A DNA stretch of 64,000 nucleotides from Chloroflexota bacterium. Lineage in GTDB: Bacteria; Chloroflexota; Anaerolineae; Aggregatilineales; Phototrophicaceae. The DNA is taken from positions 20,831 through 84,830 of the forward strand of contig WTGN01000030.1 of assembly GCA_011523545.1 (NCBI GenBank). The letters run 5' to 3'. Numbering within the stretch: the stretch's first letter is position 1; the number at the start of each line of letters is the position of its first letter. Made by a program: the position numbers and the translations under genes. This document shows positions 18,033 through 26,605 of this stretch, piece after piece. The notes beneath the pieces were generated by a model. It was given only the letters and a program-made list of their open reading frames with translations, was not told the DNA's origin and did no database searches.

Positions 18033-18956
18033 TCAACAGCCAAGGGTCGAGCCGATGAAGTCGCTGTATCCATTGACGAAATCCGCAACTGGCAGCGGTC
18101 TCTTGCCGGCCAACTGCAGCTCAGTGGGGAAATAGAGGCCCTCGCCTGTACCGATCGCGATTCCGCAGTCTTGCTCGACCACCTGACCCATGCCCGCGCT
18201 GCCGTCAGCATTGTAGCCGGCTGCGATTTTGAGCTGCGCGCCCTTCCAATGGGTGAATGTGCCGGGCCAAGGCCTGAATGCGCGCACCAGGCGCTCGATA
18301 GAAGCGGCTGAGCAAGCCCAGTCTATATTGCCTTCTTCTTTGCTGATGCGCGGCGCGTGTGTCGCCTGCCGGTCATCTTGCGGCTGCGGCTTTATGTCCC
18401 CCCGCAGGTAGCCGGGCAAAGTCTCGGCCAGCAACTCAGCGCCGAGGAGCGCCAACTTGTCATGAAGGCTTTGACCGGTTTCTGCCGGCGCCAGCGCAAG
18501 CGCCCGCTTTGATAGCAGCGGCCCGGTGTCGAGGCCGGCGTCTATGAGCATGATGGTGATGCCGCTCTGGCGGTCGCCCGCCCGGATCGCCGCTTGAATG
18601 GGCGCCGCCCCCCGCCAGCGAGGCAAGAGCGACGCATGCACATTCACGGCGCCCTGCCTGGGCAAATCCAGAAGCGCTTGCGGAAGAATCTGCCCGAAAG
18701 CGGCAACGACATAGACATCCGCGTTCCATGAACGCAGCTCCTCAATCGCCGCCTTTTCACGAATCCTTCGCGGCTGAAGCACCGGGATGTTTGCCGCGCG
18801 GGCCAAGCGCTTTACGGGAGAGGCTCGCAATACCCGCTGCCGCCCCGCTGGCCGATCCGGCTGCGTGACCACAGCGACAACGTCATGCCCCTCGATTAGG
18901 GCGCGCAAGCTGGGCACGGCGAACTCCGGCGTGCCCATAAAGACAATCTTTGCCAT
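18033..18956 (-). CDS. fmt: Methionyl-tRNA formyltransferase
   Basis: This is a 307-residue enzyme that formylates initiator Met-tRNA. The N-terminal KIVFMGTPEFAVPSLRAL motif and the formyl-transferase signature VHASLLPRWRGAAPIQ with SGITIMLIDAGLDTGPLL are both present. The C-terminal OB-like domain binds tRNA. The ATG at 18956 puts the GTPEFA motif at its normal distance from the start; the upstream extension is not family-like. The gene diverges from recJ. Its usual partner def is not next to it. Confidence 0.95.
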   Translation of the reverse strand: MAKIVFMGTPEFAVPSLRALIEGHDVVAVVTQPDRPAGRQRVLRASPVKRLARAANIPVLQPRRIREKAAIEELRSWNADVYVVAAFGQILPQALLDLPRQGAVNVHASLLPRWRGAAPIQAAIRAGDRQSGITIMLIDAGLDTGPLLSKRALALAPAETGQSLHDKLALLGAELLAETLPGYLRGDIKPQPQDDRQATHAPRISKEEGNIDWACSAASIERLVRAFRPWPGTFTHWKGAQLKIAAGYNADGSAGMGQVVEQDCGIAIGTGEGLYFPTELQLAGKRPLPVADFVNGYSDFIGSTLGC

Positions 18957-19021
18957 AGCGTCTCGTCGTTCGTGATGGTAGTATCCCGCTATCATTTTAG
19001 GAGAAATTGCGGGCGCGGTCT

Positions 19022-20752
19022 ATGATGCAAAGGGAATGGGCGCTGGCTGAGCGCGCGCCCGCCGAGCACCTGCAGCGCTACCGCGGATTCAGCCCGCTCC
19101 TGGCCCAGATTCTTTACAACCGCGGCTTCGAAGAGCCCGCCGCCGCACAAGAATTCATCACCGGCGTTGACCTCGGCTATGACCCGTTTCAACTAAAAGA
19201 TATGGAGGCCGCGGTCGGGCGGATTGACGACGCCATTGCCGAGCGCGAGCCAATCGCCGTGTATGGCGATTTCGACGCCGATGGCCTCTGCGCGACGGCG
19301 CTCATGGCGCAGACGCTGCGGGCGCTGGGCGCTGATGTCGCAGCCTATATCCCCGACCGCGCCGACGAGGGATATGGGCTGAACACGCCGGCGCTGGAAA
19401 AGCTGTCGCGGCGCGGGATCAAGCTGGTCATCACCGTCGATTGCGGCATCCGCTCGATCGAGGAGATTGCCGCCGGCGGGCGCGCCGGCCTGGACATCAT
19501 CGTCACCGATCATCATTCCATAGGGCCGGAGCTGCCGCCGGCGCTGGCCGTCATCAATCCACAGCGGGAAGATTGCGCGGGTGAAGCGCGTATGGCCGGC
19601 ACGGGCGTCGCCTTCATGCTCGCTCAAGCGCTGCTCATGCGCCGCTGGGAGACGGATCGGGCGAATTACCCCAGCGAACTCGGGCGGTCTGACCTGTTGG
19701 ATCTTGTCGCGCTGGGCACGGTCGCCGATGTCGTGCCGCTGAATGCCGACTTGAATCGACGGCTGGTCAAACACGGGCTGAATACCATCAATGAGATGCG
19801 GCGCCCGGGTATCGCCGCCCTCGCCAAGGTGGCTGGCTTGAAGCCGGGCAACGTGCGAGCGAGCGATATCGGCTTTCGCTTGGGCCCGCGCATCAACGCC
19901 GCCGGCCGCCTGGGATCAGCCATGACAGCCTATCGCCTGCTTATGGCCGATTCGATAGAAGCAGCGATGCCGCGCGCCCAGGAATTGCAAGCGCTTAATG
20001 AAGAGCGCCAGCAGAAGACGCGTCGGGCGCAGGCCGCCATCAGCGAACAGATTGCGCTGGACGAAGACGCCCCGCTGATATTCGCCGGCGATGAGAACAT
20101 ACAGTCCGGCATCGTTGGCCTGGTCGCCGGGCGCCTCGCGGAGGCGCATTATCGACCGGCTATCATTTTCGAAATTGGCGACGGGCATAGCCGCGCCTCC
20201 TGCCGCAGCATTCCCGAGTTCAACATCACGCGCGCGCTGGATGAATGCGCCGACCTGCTGCTGCGGCATGGCGGGCATGCTATGGCGGCCGGATTCACCG
20301 TTCCGAACAGCAATGTCGAACTGCTGCGGGCTGAGTTGACGCGCAAGGCGGCGGCTTCGCTTCAAGGCCAGACGCTTAGGCCCCGCTTGCCGATTGACGC
20401 TGAAATCCAGCTGGAAGAACTCAGCGATAACTTGCTGCGGGAGCTTGAAATGCTTGAGCCGACCGGGCAGCAAAATGACAGCGCCACCTTTCTGTCGCGC
20501 GGCCTGAAGGCTTCGCGCTGTCGCCGAGTCGGCGGGGACGGGCGCCATCTCAAGCTCAAAGTCGCCGATCAACGCGGCGCGCAGATTGATGCGATTGGCT
20601 TCGGGCTGGGCGAGTGGGCGGGCCAGATGCCGCGCAGAATCGATGCCGCCTTCAAGGTCGAGATGAACGAGTGGCATGGAAGGCGCGCGCCGCAATTGCG
20701 CCTGCTTGACATCCGCCCCGCTGAGGATATGCGCGAGGCTGTTTCAACTTGA
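19022..20752 (+). CDS. recJ: Single-stranded-DNA-specific exonuclease RecJ
   Basis: This is a 576-residue protein from ATG 19022. A TTG at 19007 is also in frame, but AGGAG (18999-19003) is too close to it. DHH-domain motifs are all visible: VYGDFDADGLCATAL, TVDCGIRS, VTDHHSIGPELP and LVALGTVADVVPLN. DHHA1 with RHGGHAMAAGFTV and a C-terminal OB domain follow. RecJ degrades ssDNA 5' to 3' in recombination and mismatch repair. The gene diverges from fmt, and its 3' end contains the promoter of the next gene. Confidence 0.95.
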   Translation: MMQREWALAERAPAEHLQRYRGFSPLLAQILYNRGFEEPAAAQEFITGVDLGYDPFQLKDMEAAVGRIDDAIAEREPIAVYGDFDADGLCATALMAQTLRALGADVAAYIPDRADEGYGLNTPALEKLSRRGIKLVITVDCGIRSIEEIAAGGRAGLDIIVTDHHSIGPELPPALAVINPQREDCAGEARMAGTGVAFMLAQALLMRRWETDRANYPSELGRSDLLDLVALGTVADVVPLNADLNRRLVKHGLNTINEMRRPGIAALAKVAGLKPGNVRASDIGFRLGPRINAAGRLGSAMTAYRLLMADSIEAAMPRAQELQALNEERQQKTRRAQAAISEQIALDEDAPLIFAGDENIQSGIVGLVAGRLAEAHYRPAIIFEIGDGHSRASCRSIPEFNITRALDECADLLLRHGGHAMAAGFTVPNSNVELLRAELTRKAAASLQGQTLRPRLPIDAEIQLEELSDNLLRELEMLEPTGQQNDSATFLSRGLKASRCRRVGGDGRHLKLKVADQRGAQIDAIGFGLGEWAGQMPRRIDAAFKVEMNEWHGRRAPQLRLLDIRPAEDMREAVST

Positions 20753-20777
20753 CCATTGAAGCTGAGCGGCGTATATT
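20749..20777 (+). promoter_or_regulatory. Sigma-70-type promoter of the DUF1385 gene
   Basis: TTGACC (20749-20754) and TATATT (20772-20777) are 17 nt apart. The -35 element overlaps the recJ stop codon. The start site would be near 20784, just before the TTG start of the DUF1385 gene at 20807. Confidence 0.7.
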
Positions 20778-20806
20778 GAGCGTTTGAATCGCTGAAGGGG
20801 GAAACA

Positions 20807-21883
20807 TTGCAGGAAACAAAGAAACGGGACGCGGGCGAACTGAAATTCTCCTACGGCGGGCAAGCGGTCATCGAAGGCGTGATGATGCGCGGGGCGCACT
20901 CGATGGCGGTTGCCGTGCGCAACCCAAAGGGCGAAATCGTCATCCACGAGCAGCCGCTTAGCGCTCGACTGTACCGCGGGCGCATCGCCCGGACGCCTTT
21001 TCTGCGCGGCCTCATCGGTTTGTGGGACGCGCTCGGGCTCGGCATTCGCGCGCTGATGTGGTCTGCCGATGTCGCCCTGGATGAAGAAGAGGACATCAGC
21101 TTCAACGGTCCCATCGGCTGGGCGACGATCGCCATCTCTCTGTTGATCGGCGTCGGCATATTTTTCCTGCTGCCGACGGCAACCGCCACCGGCATCGGCA
21201 ACGTGCTCGGCTTGAGCACGGCGGCGCCGGAAACCGTCATCGACGCGGACGGCAATGAAATCGAGGTCCTGCCCGAGACGACCAACATCCTGGCTTATGA
21301 GGCGCTGCCCATCGGCCTTGACGCCTTTCTCATCAACCTTATCGAAGGCGTCGTTCAATTGACCATTCTCGTGGTCTACATCTGGTTCGTTGGCCGGACG
21401 ACAGATGGCCGGCGCATCTTCGCATATCACGGGGCGGAACACAAAACGATCAACGCCTATGAAGCCGGCGATGACTTGCTGCCGGAGATCGTCAGCCGGC
21501 ACGCGATTGAGCATCCGCGCTGCGGCACCGCTTTTCTTCTGACGGTCGTTTTCGTTAGCGTATTGCTCTTTTCGCTGATCGGGCGCCCGCCCTTCGCCTT
21601 GCTGATTCTCTCCCGGGTTATCTTGATTCCCGTGATCGCCGGCGTCGCCTACGAATTCCTGAAATACACCGCCTCCAACCTCGACAAAGCCTGGATCCGT
21701 TTCATGATCCGGCCTAATCTGGCATTGCAGCATTTGACCACGAACGAGCCGAGCCTGGATATGATCGAAGTGGCGATTGTCTCGTTCAAGCGCGTCCTGC
21801 TGTCGGAAGGGATCCTGCGGGAAGAGGAAGCGAAAATCCCGGAGCCGCAGCCCGAGGTGGCCCATTCGCCCGGCACGGGCTAG
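20807..21883 (+). CDS. DUF1385 (YqhQ-like) integral membrane protein
   Basis: This is a 358-residue protein with TTG start and GAAGGGGGA upstream. The conserved DUF1385 elements are SYGGQAVIEGVMMRG at the N-terminus, YHGAEHKTINAYEAG in the middle, HPRCGTAFLL, and about five membrane helices (near 108-130, 188-200, 240-260, 265-285). The His/Glu-rich YHGAEHK motif suggests a metal or catalytic site, but no biochemical role has been established. A variable outer loop (about 135-175) is acidic. It stands alone between recJ and a convergent sulfotransferase gene. Confidence 0.9.
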   Translation: MQETKKRDAGELKFSYGGQAVIEGVMMRGAHSMAVAVRNPKGEIVIHEQPLSARLYRGRIARTPFLRGLIGLWDALGLGIRALMWSADVALDEEEDISFNGPIGWATIAISLLIGVGIFFLLPTATATGIGNVLGLSTAAPETVIDADGNEIEVLPETTNILAYEALPIGLDAFLINLIEGVVQLTILVVYIWFVGRTTDGRRIFAYHGAEHKTINAYEAGDDLLPEIVSRHAIEHPRCGTAFLLTVVFVSVLLFSLIGRPPFALLILSRVILIPVIAGVAYEFLKYTASNLDKAWIRFMIRPNLALQHLTTNEPSLDMIEVAIVSFKRVLLSEGILREEEAKIPEPQPEVAHSPGTG

Positions 21884-21906
21884 GGCCTGCATCTAGCGCG
21901 ATATCC

Positions 21907-22698
21907 TCAGCGCGCGTAACCGAGGCGCCGCATCGTCGGGCCCGCTTCTTTCATGAAGAATTCACGATCGCGCTTGTCGAAGAGCTTGCGCCAATCGCCG
22001 CTTTTGCCGACGCGCGCTTGATCGGGTGGCGAGCCGCGCCGGCGCCTGACGCCGAGCCGGCCCAACATGCTGTCGAGCATCGGCTCAGTGTCCTGCGGGC
22101 CGGGCATGGTGAGCGGACGCAGCCTGTCGTTGAGGCGAACGTCCAGAAAGGCCGCCATGCGCCTGACAGTCGCTTCGTAATCGGCTTCAAGATCGTCATA
22201 GGACAGGGCCAGCAAGTTAGCCGTCTGCAACCAGGATTCCACATGTAAAGCCCAATATCCCGGGCGGCTTAGCGCGGCGCCGTCGCTATCCGGCGCGGTC
22301 TCGCCTCGCAGAAAACGAGCGAAGGATTGATTGCGCACGGTCTCGCTGAATGACTGCATATAATAATACATGGACACCATCACATCGCGTCCGTCTCGGT
22401 GCACATAGATCGTCGGCGAATTGCGCAAAATCGTGCGCGCGAAAAGACGTTCGTCCAGGCCCTGCCAGGTCTCGGCGGAGGGCAGATCCTGCACATTGAT
22501 CAGCACCCGCCCTTCCATGTTGAGCAGCTGCCGGCGGAAGGCGGCCAGGGGGATGGCGCCGTCGTGCTCGGCCTCCAATTGCTCAAGCGACATATAAGAG
22601 TCGTTGATGTCCGGGCTGTTGTTGCGCAGGGCGTCAATCGTCCAGCGCATGCCCGAGCGGCGATGGGTCGCGATGACTACCGTATTGGCGAAAAACAC
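21907..22698 (-). CDS. Sulfotransferase domain protein
   Basis: This is a 263-residue protein with GTG start directly after the mutS stop (TAA-GTG). PAPS-binding features are visible: a THRRSGMRWT N-terminal loop in the place of the 5'-phosphosulfate loop, YVHRDGRDVMVSMYYY for the 3'-phosphate site, and a C-terminal GKSGDWRKLF matching the RKGxxGDWK motif of cytosolic sulfotransferases. It would transfer sulfate from PAPS to an unknown hydroxyl acceptor. Coupling to mutS is probably only transcriptional convenience. No PAPS synthesis genes are nearby. Confidence 0.85.
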   Translation of the reverse strand: MFFANTVVIATHRRSGMRWTIDALRNNSPDINDSYMSLEQLEAEHDGAIPLAAFRRQLLNMEGRVLINVQDLPSAETWQGLDERLFARTILRNSPTIYVHRDGRDVMVSMYYYMQSFSETVRNQSFARFLRGETAPDSDGAALSRPGYWALHVESWLQTANLLALSYDDLEADYEATVRRMAAFLDVRLNDRLRPLTMPGPQDTEPMLDSMLGRLGVRRRRGSPPDQARVGKSGDWRKLFDKRDREFFMKEAGPTMRRLGYAR

Positions 22699-25302
22699 TT
22701 AAGCCTCCGCCACCATGCGTTTGAGTTCATACAGCTTGGTCAAGGCTTCCAAGGGGCTGAGCCCATCCACCTCAAGCGACCGCAAGGCGCCGAGCGCCGG
22801 ATTCTCGGGTGTATCGAAGAAACTCATCTGCTGGTGTTGAGGCGGCGGTTTGCGCAGGGAAAAATCGCTGCCGCCCGCTTCCAACTGAAAGAGCAATTCA
22901 CGCGCCCGGTCCACGACTGACCGCGGCATGCCAGCCAACTGCGCCACATGCACGCCGTAACTTTGATCCGCGCCGCCCGGCATGACACGATGGAGAAAGA
23001 CGATATCATCGCCCTGCTCGGCAACGGCCACATTGAAGTTCCCGCAGCGCGGCAAGAGGTTTGGCAGTTCGGTCAACTCATGATAATGCGTTGCGAAGAG
23101 CGTCCGGCAATTCAGTCGCGGGTTGTTGTGGATGAACTCGATGACCGAGCGCGCGATCGCCAAGCCATCATAGGTCGAAGTGCCGCGGCCGATCTCATCC
23201 AGGATGAGCAGGCTGCGGGGGCTGCTGCCGGAGAGCAGGCGGGCGGTCTCCACCATTTCGACCATGAAGGTGCTCTGCCCGGCATGGATTTCGTCTTGCG
23301 CGCCGATGCGGGCGAATATCCGGTCGACCAGGCCAATCGTCGCCGAGTCCGCCGGCACAAAGCTGCCGATCTGCGCCATCAGGGTGATGACCGCCACTTG
23401 CCGGATATACGTCGATTTGCCCGACATATTGGGCCCGGTGATGATATGAATCCGCGAGGCCGGATCAAGATGGCTGTCGTTGGCCACATAGCGCGTCGAG
23501 CTCTCCAGCAGTTTCTCGACGGTGGGATGCCGGCCCGCCTGAATTTCGAGGACGCTCTCTTCCGTCAAGTGCGGCCGCGTGTAGCCCTCCCGCACCGCCA
23601 CCTCCGCCAGCGAGGTGAAGGCATCCAGATGGGCGATGGCGCGCGCGGTCCGAAGCAAGCGCTGCTGCTGTGAACCAAGCTGTCGGCAGACATCGGCGAA
23701 GAGCTCGCGCTCCAGCGCCAGAATCTCCTCCTCGGCATTGAGTACGCGCGATTCGTATTCTTTGAGTTCAGACGTGATATAACGCTCGGCATTGACCAGC
23801 GTTTGCTTGCGCAGGTACTCGTCGGGCACTTTATCGGCCTGCGCGTTGGTCACCTCAATGTAGTAGCCGAATACCTTGTTGAAGCTCACCTTGATGCTGG
23901 CGATGCCGGTGCGCTGGCGTTCATGCGCTTCGAGATTGGCGATCCAGTCGCGCGCGCCTTGCGATGACGTCAGAATGGCGTCGAGCTCGGTCGAATAACC
24001 AGCGCGTATCGTCCCGGTGTGGCTTAAGGTCGCCGGCGGGTCGTCGCTAATGGCGGCGGCAATCAGCTGCAATGCGCCGTCGCAGGGGTCCAGACGGTCG
24101 CGGATCGCCGCCAGGCTGGTCAGTTCGTCGATGAGTTCCCGAAGGCGTGGCGCCGCCGTCAAGGCGTTCATCAGCGCGATCAGATCTCGCGGCCCGGCTT
24201 TTCCGCCCGTGATGCGGTTGCTCAGCCGTTCGATATCGCCGATTCCTTTCAATTCCGCGCCGATCTCATCGCGCAGCATATCGCCCTTGACCAGCGCCTC
24301 GACGGCGTCCAGACGCGCATTGAGTCGATCGAGCTCCAGCAGCGGCCGGTTGAGCCAGCTGCGCAGCAGGCGCGCGCCCATCGGGGTCGCGGTCCGATCG
24401 AGGATGCCGAGCAAGCTGCCCTTGGCCTTGCCATGACGGATGGTCTCGACCAGTTCAAGGTTTCGTCGTGTGAATTGATCCAGCACCATGAATGTATCGG
24501 TTGAATAGGACTGTATCGCCGCGAGTTGATCCAGCGCGCCTTTCTGGGTCGTTCGCAGGTATTGCAAGACGCCGCCGGCCGCCGAAATCGCGTCGTCCAT
24601 ATTTTGCAAGCCGAAGCCAGCCAGCGTCCCGACATTGAAGTGATCGCGCAAAAGCTGCTCGGCGCCGGCATATTCAAATGTCCAGTCCTGTACCGAACTC
24701 AGGTGGATGCCTTCGGGCAGCGTCACACCGCGCGCCACCCAGGTCTCCGGCATGATGACTTCGCGCGGTTCCAGGCGGGAGAGCTCCTCAAAGACGCGCA
24801 GGCCGACATCGCCACCGCTGAATTGCGTCGCGCTGAATTCGCCGGTGGATATATCGGCGAAGGCGATGCCGGCCCGGGCCCATTTTCCGCTTTCGGCGTC
24901 GCCAATCGGCAGGATACCCATCAGGTAATTGGCTTTGCCCTCCTCGAGCAAGGCCGGTTCGACTACCGTGCCCGGCGTCATGACGCGAGTCACTTCCCGT
25001 TCGACGATGCCGCGCCCGGTCGGCTCGGTTATCTGATCGCAAACAGCGACATGGAAACCTTTGTCAATCAGCTTGGCGATGTAGCCGTCTACGGAATGGT
25101 AGGGCACGCCGGCCATCGGTATCTTGTCGCCACCCTTGCGATGCGCGCGCGAGGTCAAGGTGATGTCCAATTCACGCGCCGCAATCTCGGCATCGTCATC
25201 GAACATCTCGTAAAAGTCGCCCATGCGAAACATCAGAATACAATCGGGATATTGGCTTTTGATTTCAAGATATTGCCGCCGCATCGGCGTAACACGTGGC
25301 AT
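22699..25302 (-). CDS. mutS: DNA mismatch repair protein MutS
   Basis: This is an 867-residue protein. Domain I has the mismatch-contacting FRMGDFYEMF (Phe-x-Glu). The core, lever and clamp regions are full length. The ATPase has TGPNMSGKSTYIRQVA (Walker A), ILDEIGRGTSTYDG (Walker B and signature) and ATHYHEL. The C-terminus includes SYGVHVAQLAGMP. It recognises replication mismatches in the cytoplasm. No mutL is found in the window. The gene diverges from the ROK kinase gene and is directly followed by a sulfotransferase gene. Confidence 0.97.
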   Translation of the reverse strand: MPRVTPMRRQYLEIKSQYPDCILMFRMGDFYEMFDDDAEIAARELDITLTSRAHRKGGDKIPMAGVPYHSVDGYIAKLIDKGFHVAVCDQITEPTGRGIVEREVTRVMTPGTVVEPALLEEGKANYLMGILPIGDAESGKWARAGIAFADISTGEFSATQFSGGDVGLRVFEELSRLEPREVIMPETWVARGVTLPEGIHLSSVQDWTFEYAGAEQLLRDHFNVGTLAGFGLQNMDDAISAAGGVLQYLRTTQKGALDQLAAIQSYSTDTFMVLDQFTRRNLELVETIRHGKAKGSLLGILDRTATPMGARLLRSWLNRPLLELDRLNARLDAVEALVKGDMLRDEIGAELKGIGDIERLSNRITGGKAGPRDLIALMNALTAAPRLRELIDELTSLAAIRDRLDPCDGALQLIAAAISDDPPATLSHTGTIRAGYSTELDAILTSSQGARDWIANLEAHERQRTGIASIKVSFNKVFGYYIEVTNAQADKVPDEYLRKQTLVNAERYITSELKEYESRVLNAEEEILALERELFADVCRQLGSQQQRLLRTARAIAHLDAFTSLAEVAVREGYTRPHLTEESVLEIQAGRHPTVEKLLESSTRYVANDSHLDPASRIHIITGPNMSGKSTYIRQVAVITLMAQIGSFVPADSATIGLVDRIFARIGAQDEIHAGQSTFMVEMVETARLLSGSSPRSLLILDEIGRGTSTYDGLAIARSVIEFIHNNPRLNCRTLFATHYHELTELPNLLPRCGNFNVAVAEQGDDIVFLHRVMPGGADQSYGVHVAQLAGMPRSVVDRARELLFQLEAGGSDFSLRKPPPQHQQMSFFDTPENPALGALRSLEVDGLSPLEALTKLYELKRMVAEA

Positions 25303-25484
25303 AGGGAGACCCCGCGGATGATGTCGTAGAGCCTATTTCTCGGGCCAATCCATGTTATTCTATCAGCGTCAATTATTGCCTACAAGTTGCCTGGCGGGGC
25401 AAGCAGCAGCGCCTCCTTCGCCGACTGAATTGCAAGAACGTCCGCGGCATGGGGATGCGGCTTTACCGTCAAGGAGCGGTGCGC

Positions 25485-26462
25485 TTGGGGAAACACATCA
25501 TCGCGGTCGACTTGGGAGGGACGCAGCTGCGCGCCGCCCGCTACGACCAAGCCCTCAACCTGCTACAGCGCGAGAATACGTTGACGCGCGCCGACCTAGG
25601 CCTTCAGTCGACGATCGACCGCATGAAAGCCTATATCCGCAAGGCCATGCCGGCGGACCGCGACGATATTCAGGGCATCGGCATCTCGTCGCCCGGCCCC
25701 TTAAACCCCTTCAGCGGGGTCATTGTGGCGCCGCCCAATTTGCCCGGCTGGCTCGACGTCCCGCTGAGAGACATTATCGCGGCGGAATTCAATCTGCCCG
25801 TTTACATCGGCAATGACGCCAACGTAGCCGCCTTGGCTGAAGCGTCAAAGGGCGCCGCCCAGGGCTGCCGCCACGTGACTTACATCACCGTCAGCACTGG
25901 CATCGGCGCCGGGATGATCTGCGATGGCAAGCTGCTCTTGGGCCGCGACGGCCTGGCGGCCGAATTCGGTCATATTCCGATCATCGTCGAGAAGGGCCGG
26001 GTCAGCTCGGTCGAGCTGGAGGCGGCCGGCCCCGCCATCGCGCGCCGCGTCAGAAGCGCGCTAAGAAGTGGAAAACCATCGGTGGCGCCGGACCTGGTCG
26101 ATGGCGATCTCGAACGCATCGACGCCCGCGTGGTCGGCCTGGCGGCGGCCGATGGCGACCAGCTGGCTATCGATCATCTCGCCTACGCCGGGTGGATCAT
26201 CGGGCTCGGCATCGTGTCGATCCTGCATCTTTTCAATCCCGAAGTGGTCGTCGTTGGCGGCGGCGTGACCAAGACGGGCGAGCTGCTATTCGCGCCGATG
26301 CGGCAAGCCGTCCAGCAGCATGTGATGGACGCCGCTTATACCGAGGGCCTGCGCATCCTGCCCGCGGCCCTGGGTGAAGATGTCGCGCTGGCTGGGGCGG
26401 CCGCTCTGGTGGCGACTGAAGGCGGCAATCTGGACATCAGCGAGCTGGATCGGCTTTTCTGA
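25485..26462 (+). CDS. ROK family protein (glucokinase-like), lacking the usual zinc cysteines
   Basis: This is a 325-residue protein from TTG 25485 with AAGGAG 9 nt upstream; a GTG at 25479 is an alternative. The ATP-binding start IIAVDLGGTQLRAARYD, the sugar site YIGNDANVAALAEA and a VSTGIGAGMI segment place it in ROK. After EFGHIPI the CxCGxxGCLE zinc motif is replaced by a stretch without cysteine (VEKGRVSSVELEAAG). ROK sugar kinases normally need that motif to shape the active site. The catalytic Asp of GNDAN remains. It may be a kinase with an altered site; no N-terminal HTH repressor domain is present. Confidence 0.85.
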   Translation: MGKHIIAVDLGGTQLRAARYDQALNLLQRENTLTRADLGLQSTIDRMKAYIRKAMPADRDDIQGIGISSPGPLNPFSGVIVAPPNLPGWLDVPLRDIIAAEFNLPVYIGNDANVAALAEASKGAAQGCRHVTYITVSTGIGAGMICDGKLLLGRDGLAAEFGHIPIIVEKGRVSSVELEAAGPAIARRVRSALRSGKPSVAPDLVDGDLERIDARVVGLAAADGDQLAIDHLAYAGWIIGLGIVSILHLFNPEVVVVGGGVTKTGELLFAPMRQAVQQHVMDAAYTEGLRILPAALGEDVALAGAAALVATEGGNLDISELDRLF

Positions 26463-26593
26463 GTAATATGAGGAATCTGTTGACCAAGATTGCCGTCCGA
26501 AAGACATTTCGAGAATACTGAATTGTTGAACTTCATGGGCGAAAGCGCCGAATCGGGCCCGCCCGTTTGATTCTTGCCCTCCCTGCGGCGTGC

Positions 26594-26599
26594 TACAAT
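26594..26599 (+). promoter_or_regulatory. Extended -10 element directly before the histidine kinase gene
   Basis: TGCTACAAT (26591-26599) is a TGn-extended -10 box with TACAAT at 26594-26599. The expected transcription start lies at about 26606, which is the A of the first plausible ATG. No clear -35 is present at the right distance. This suggests a leaderless transcript. Confidence 0.5.
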
Positions 26600-26605
26600 C
26601 AAGCT

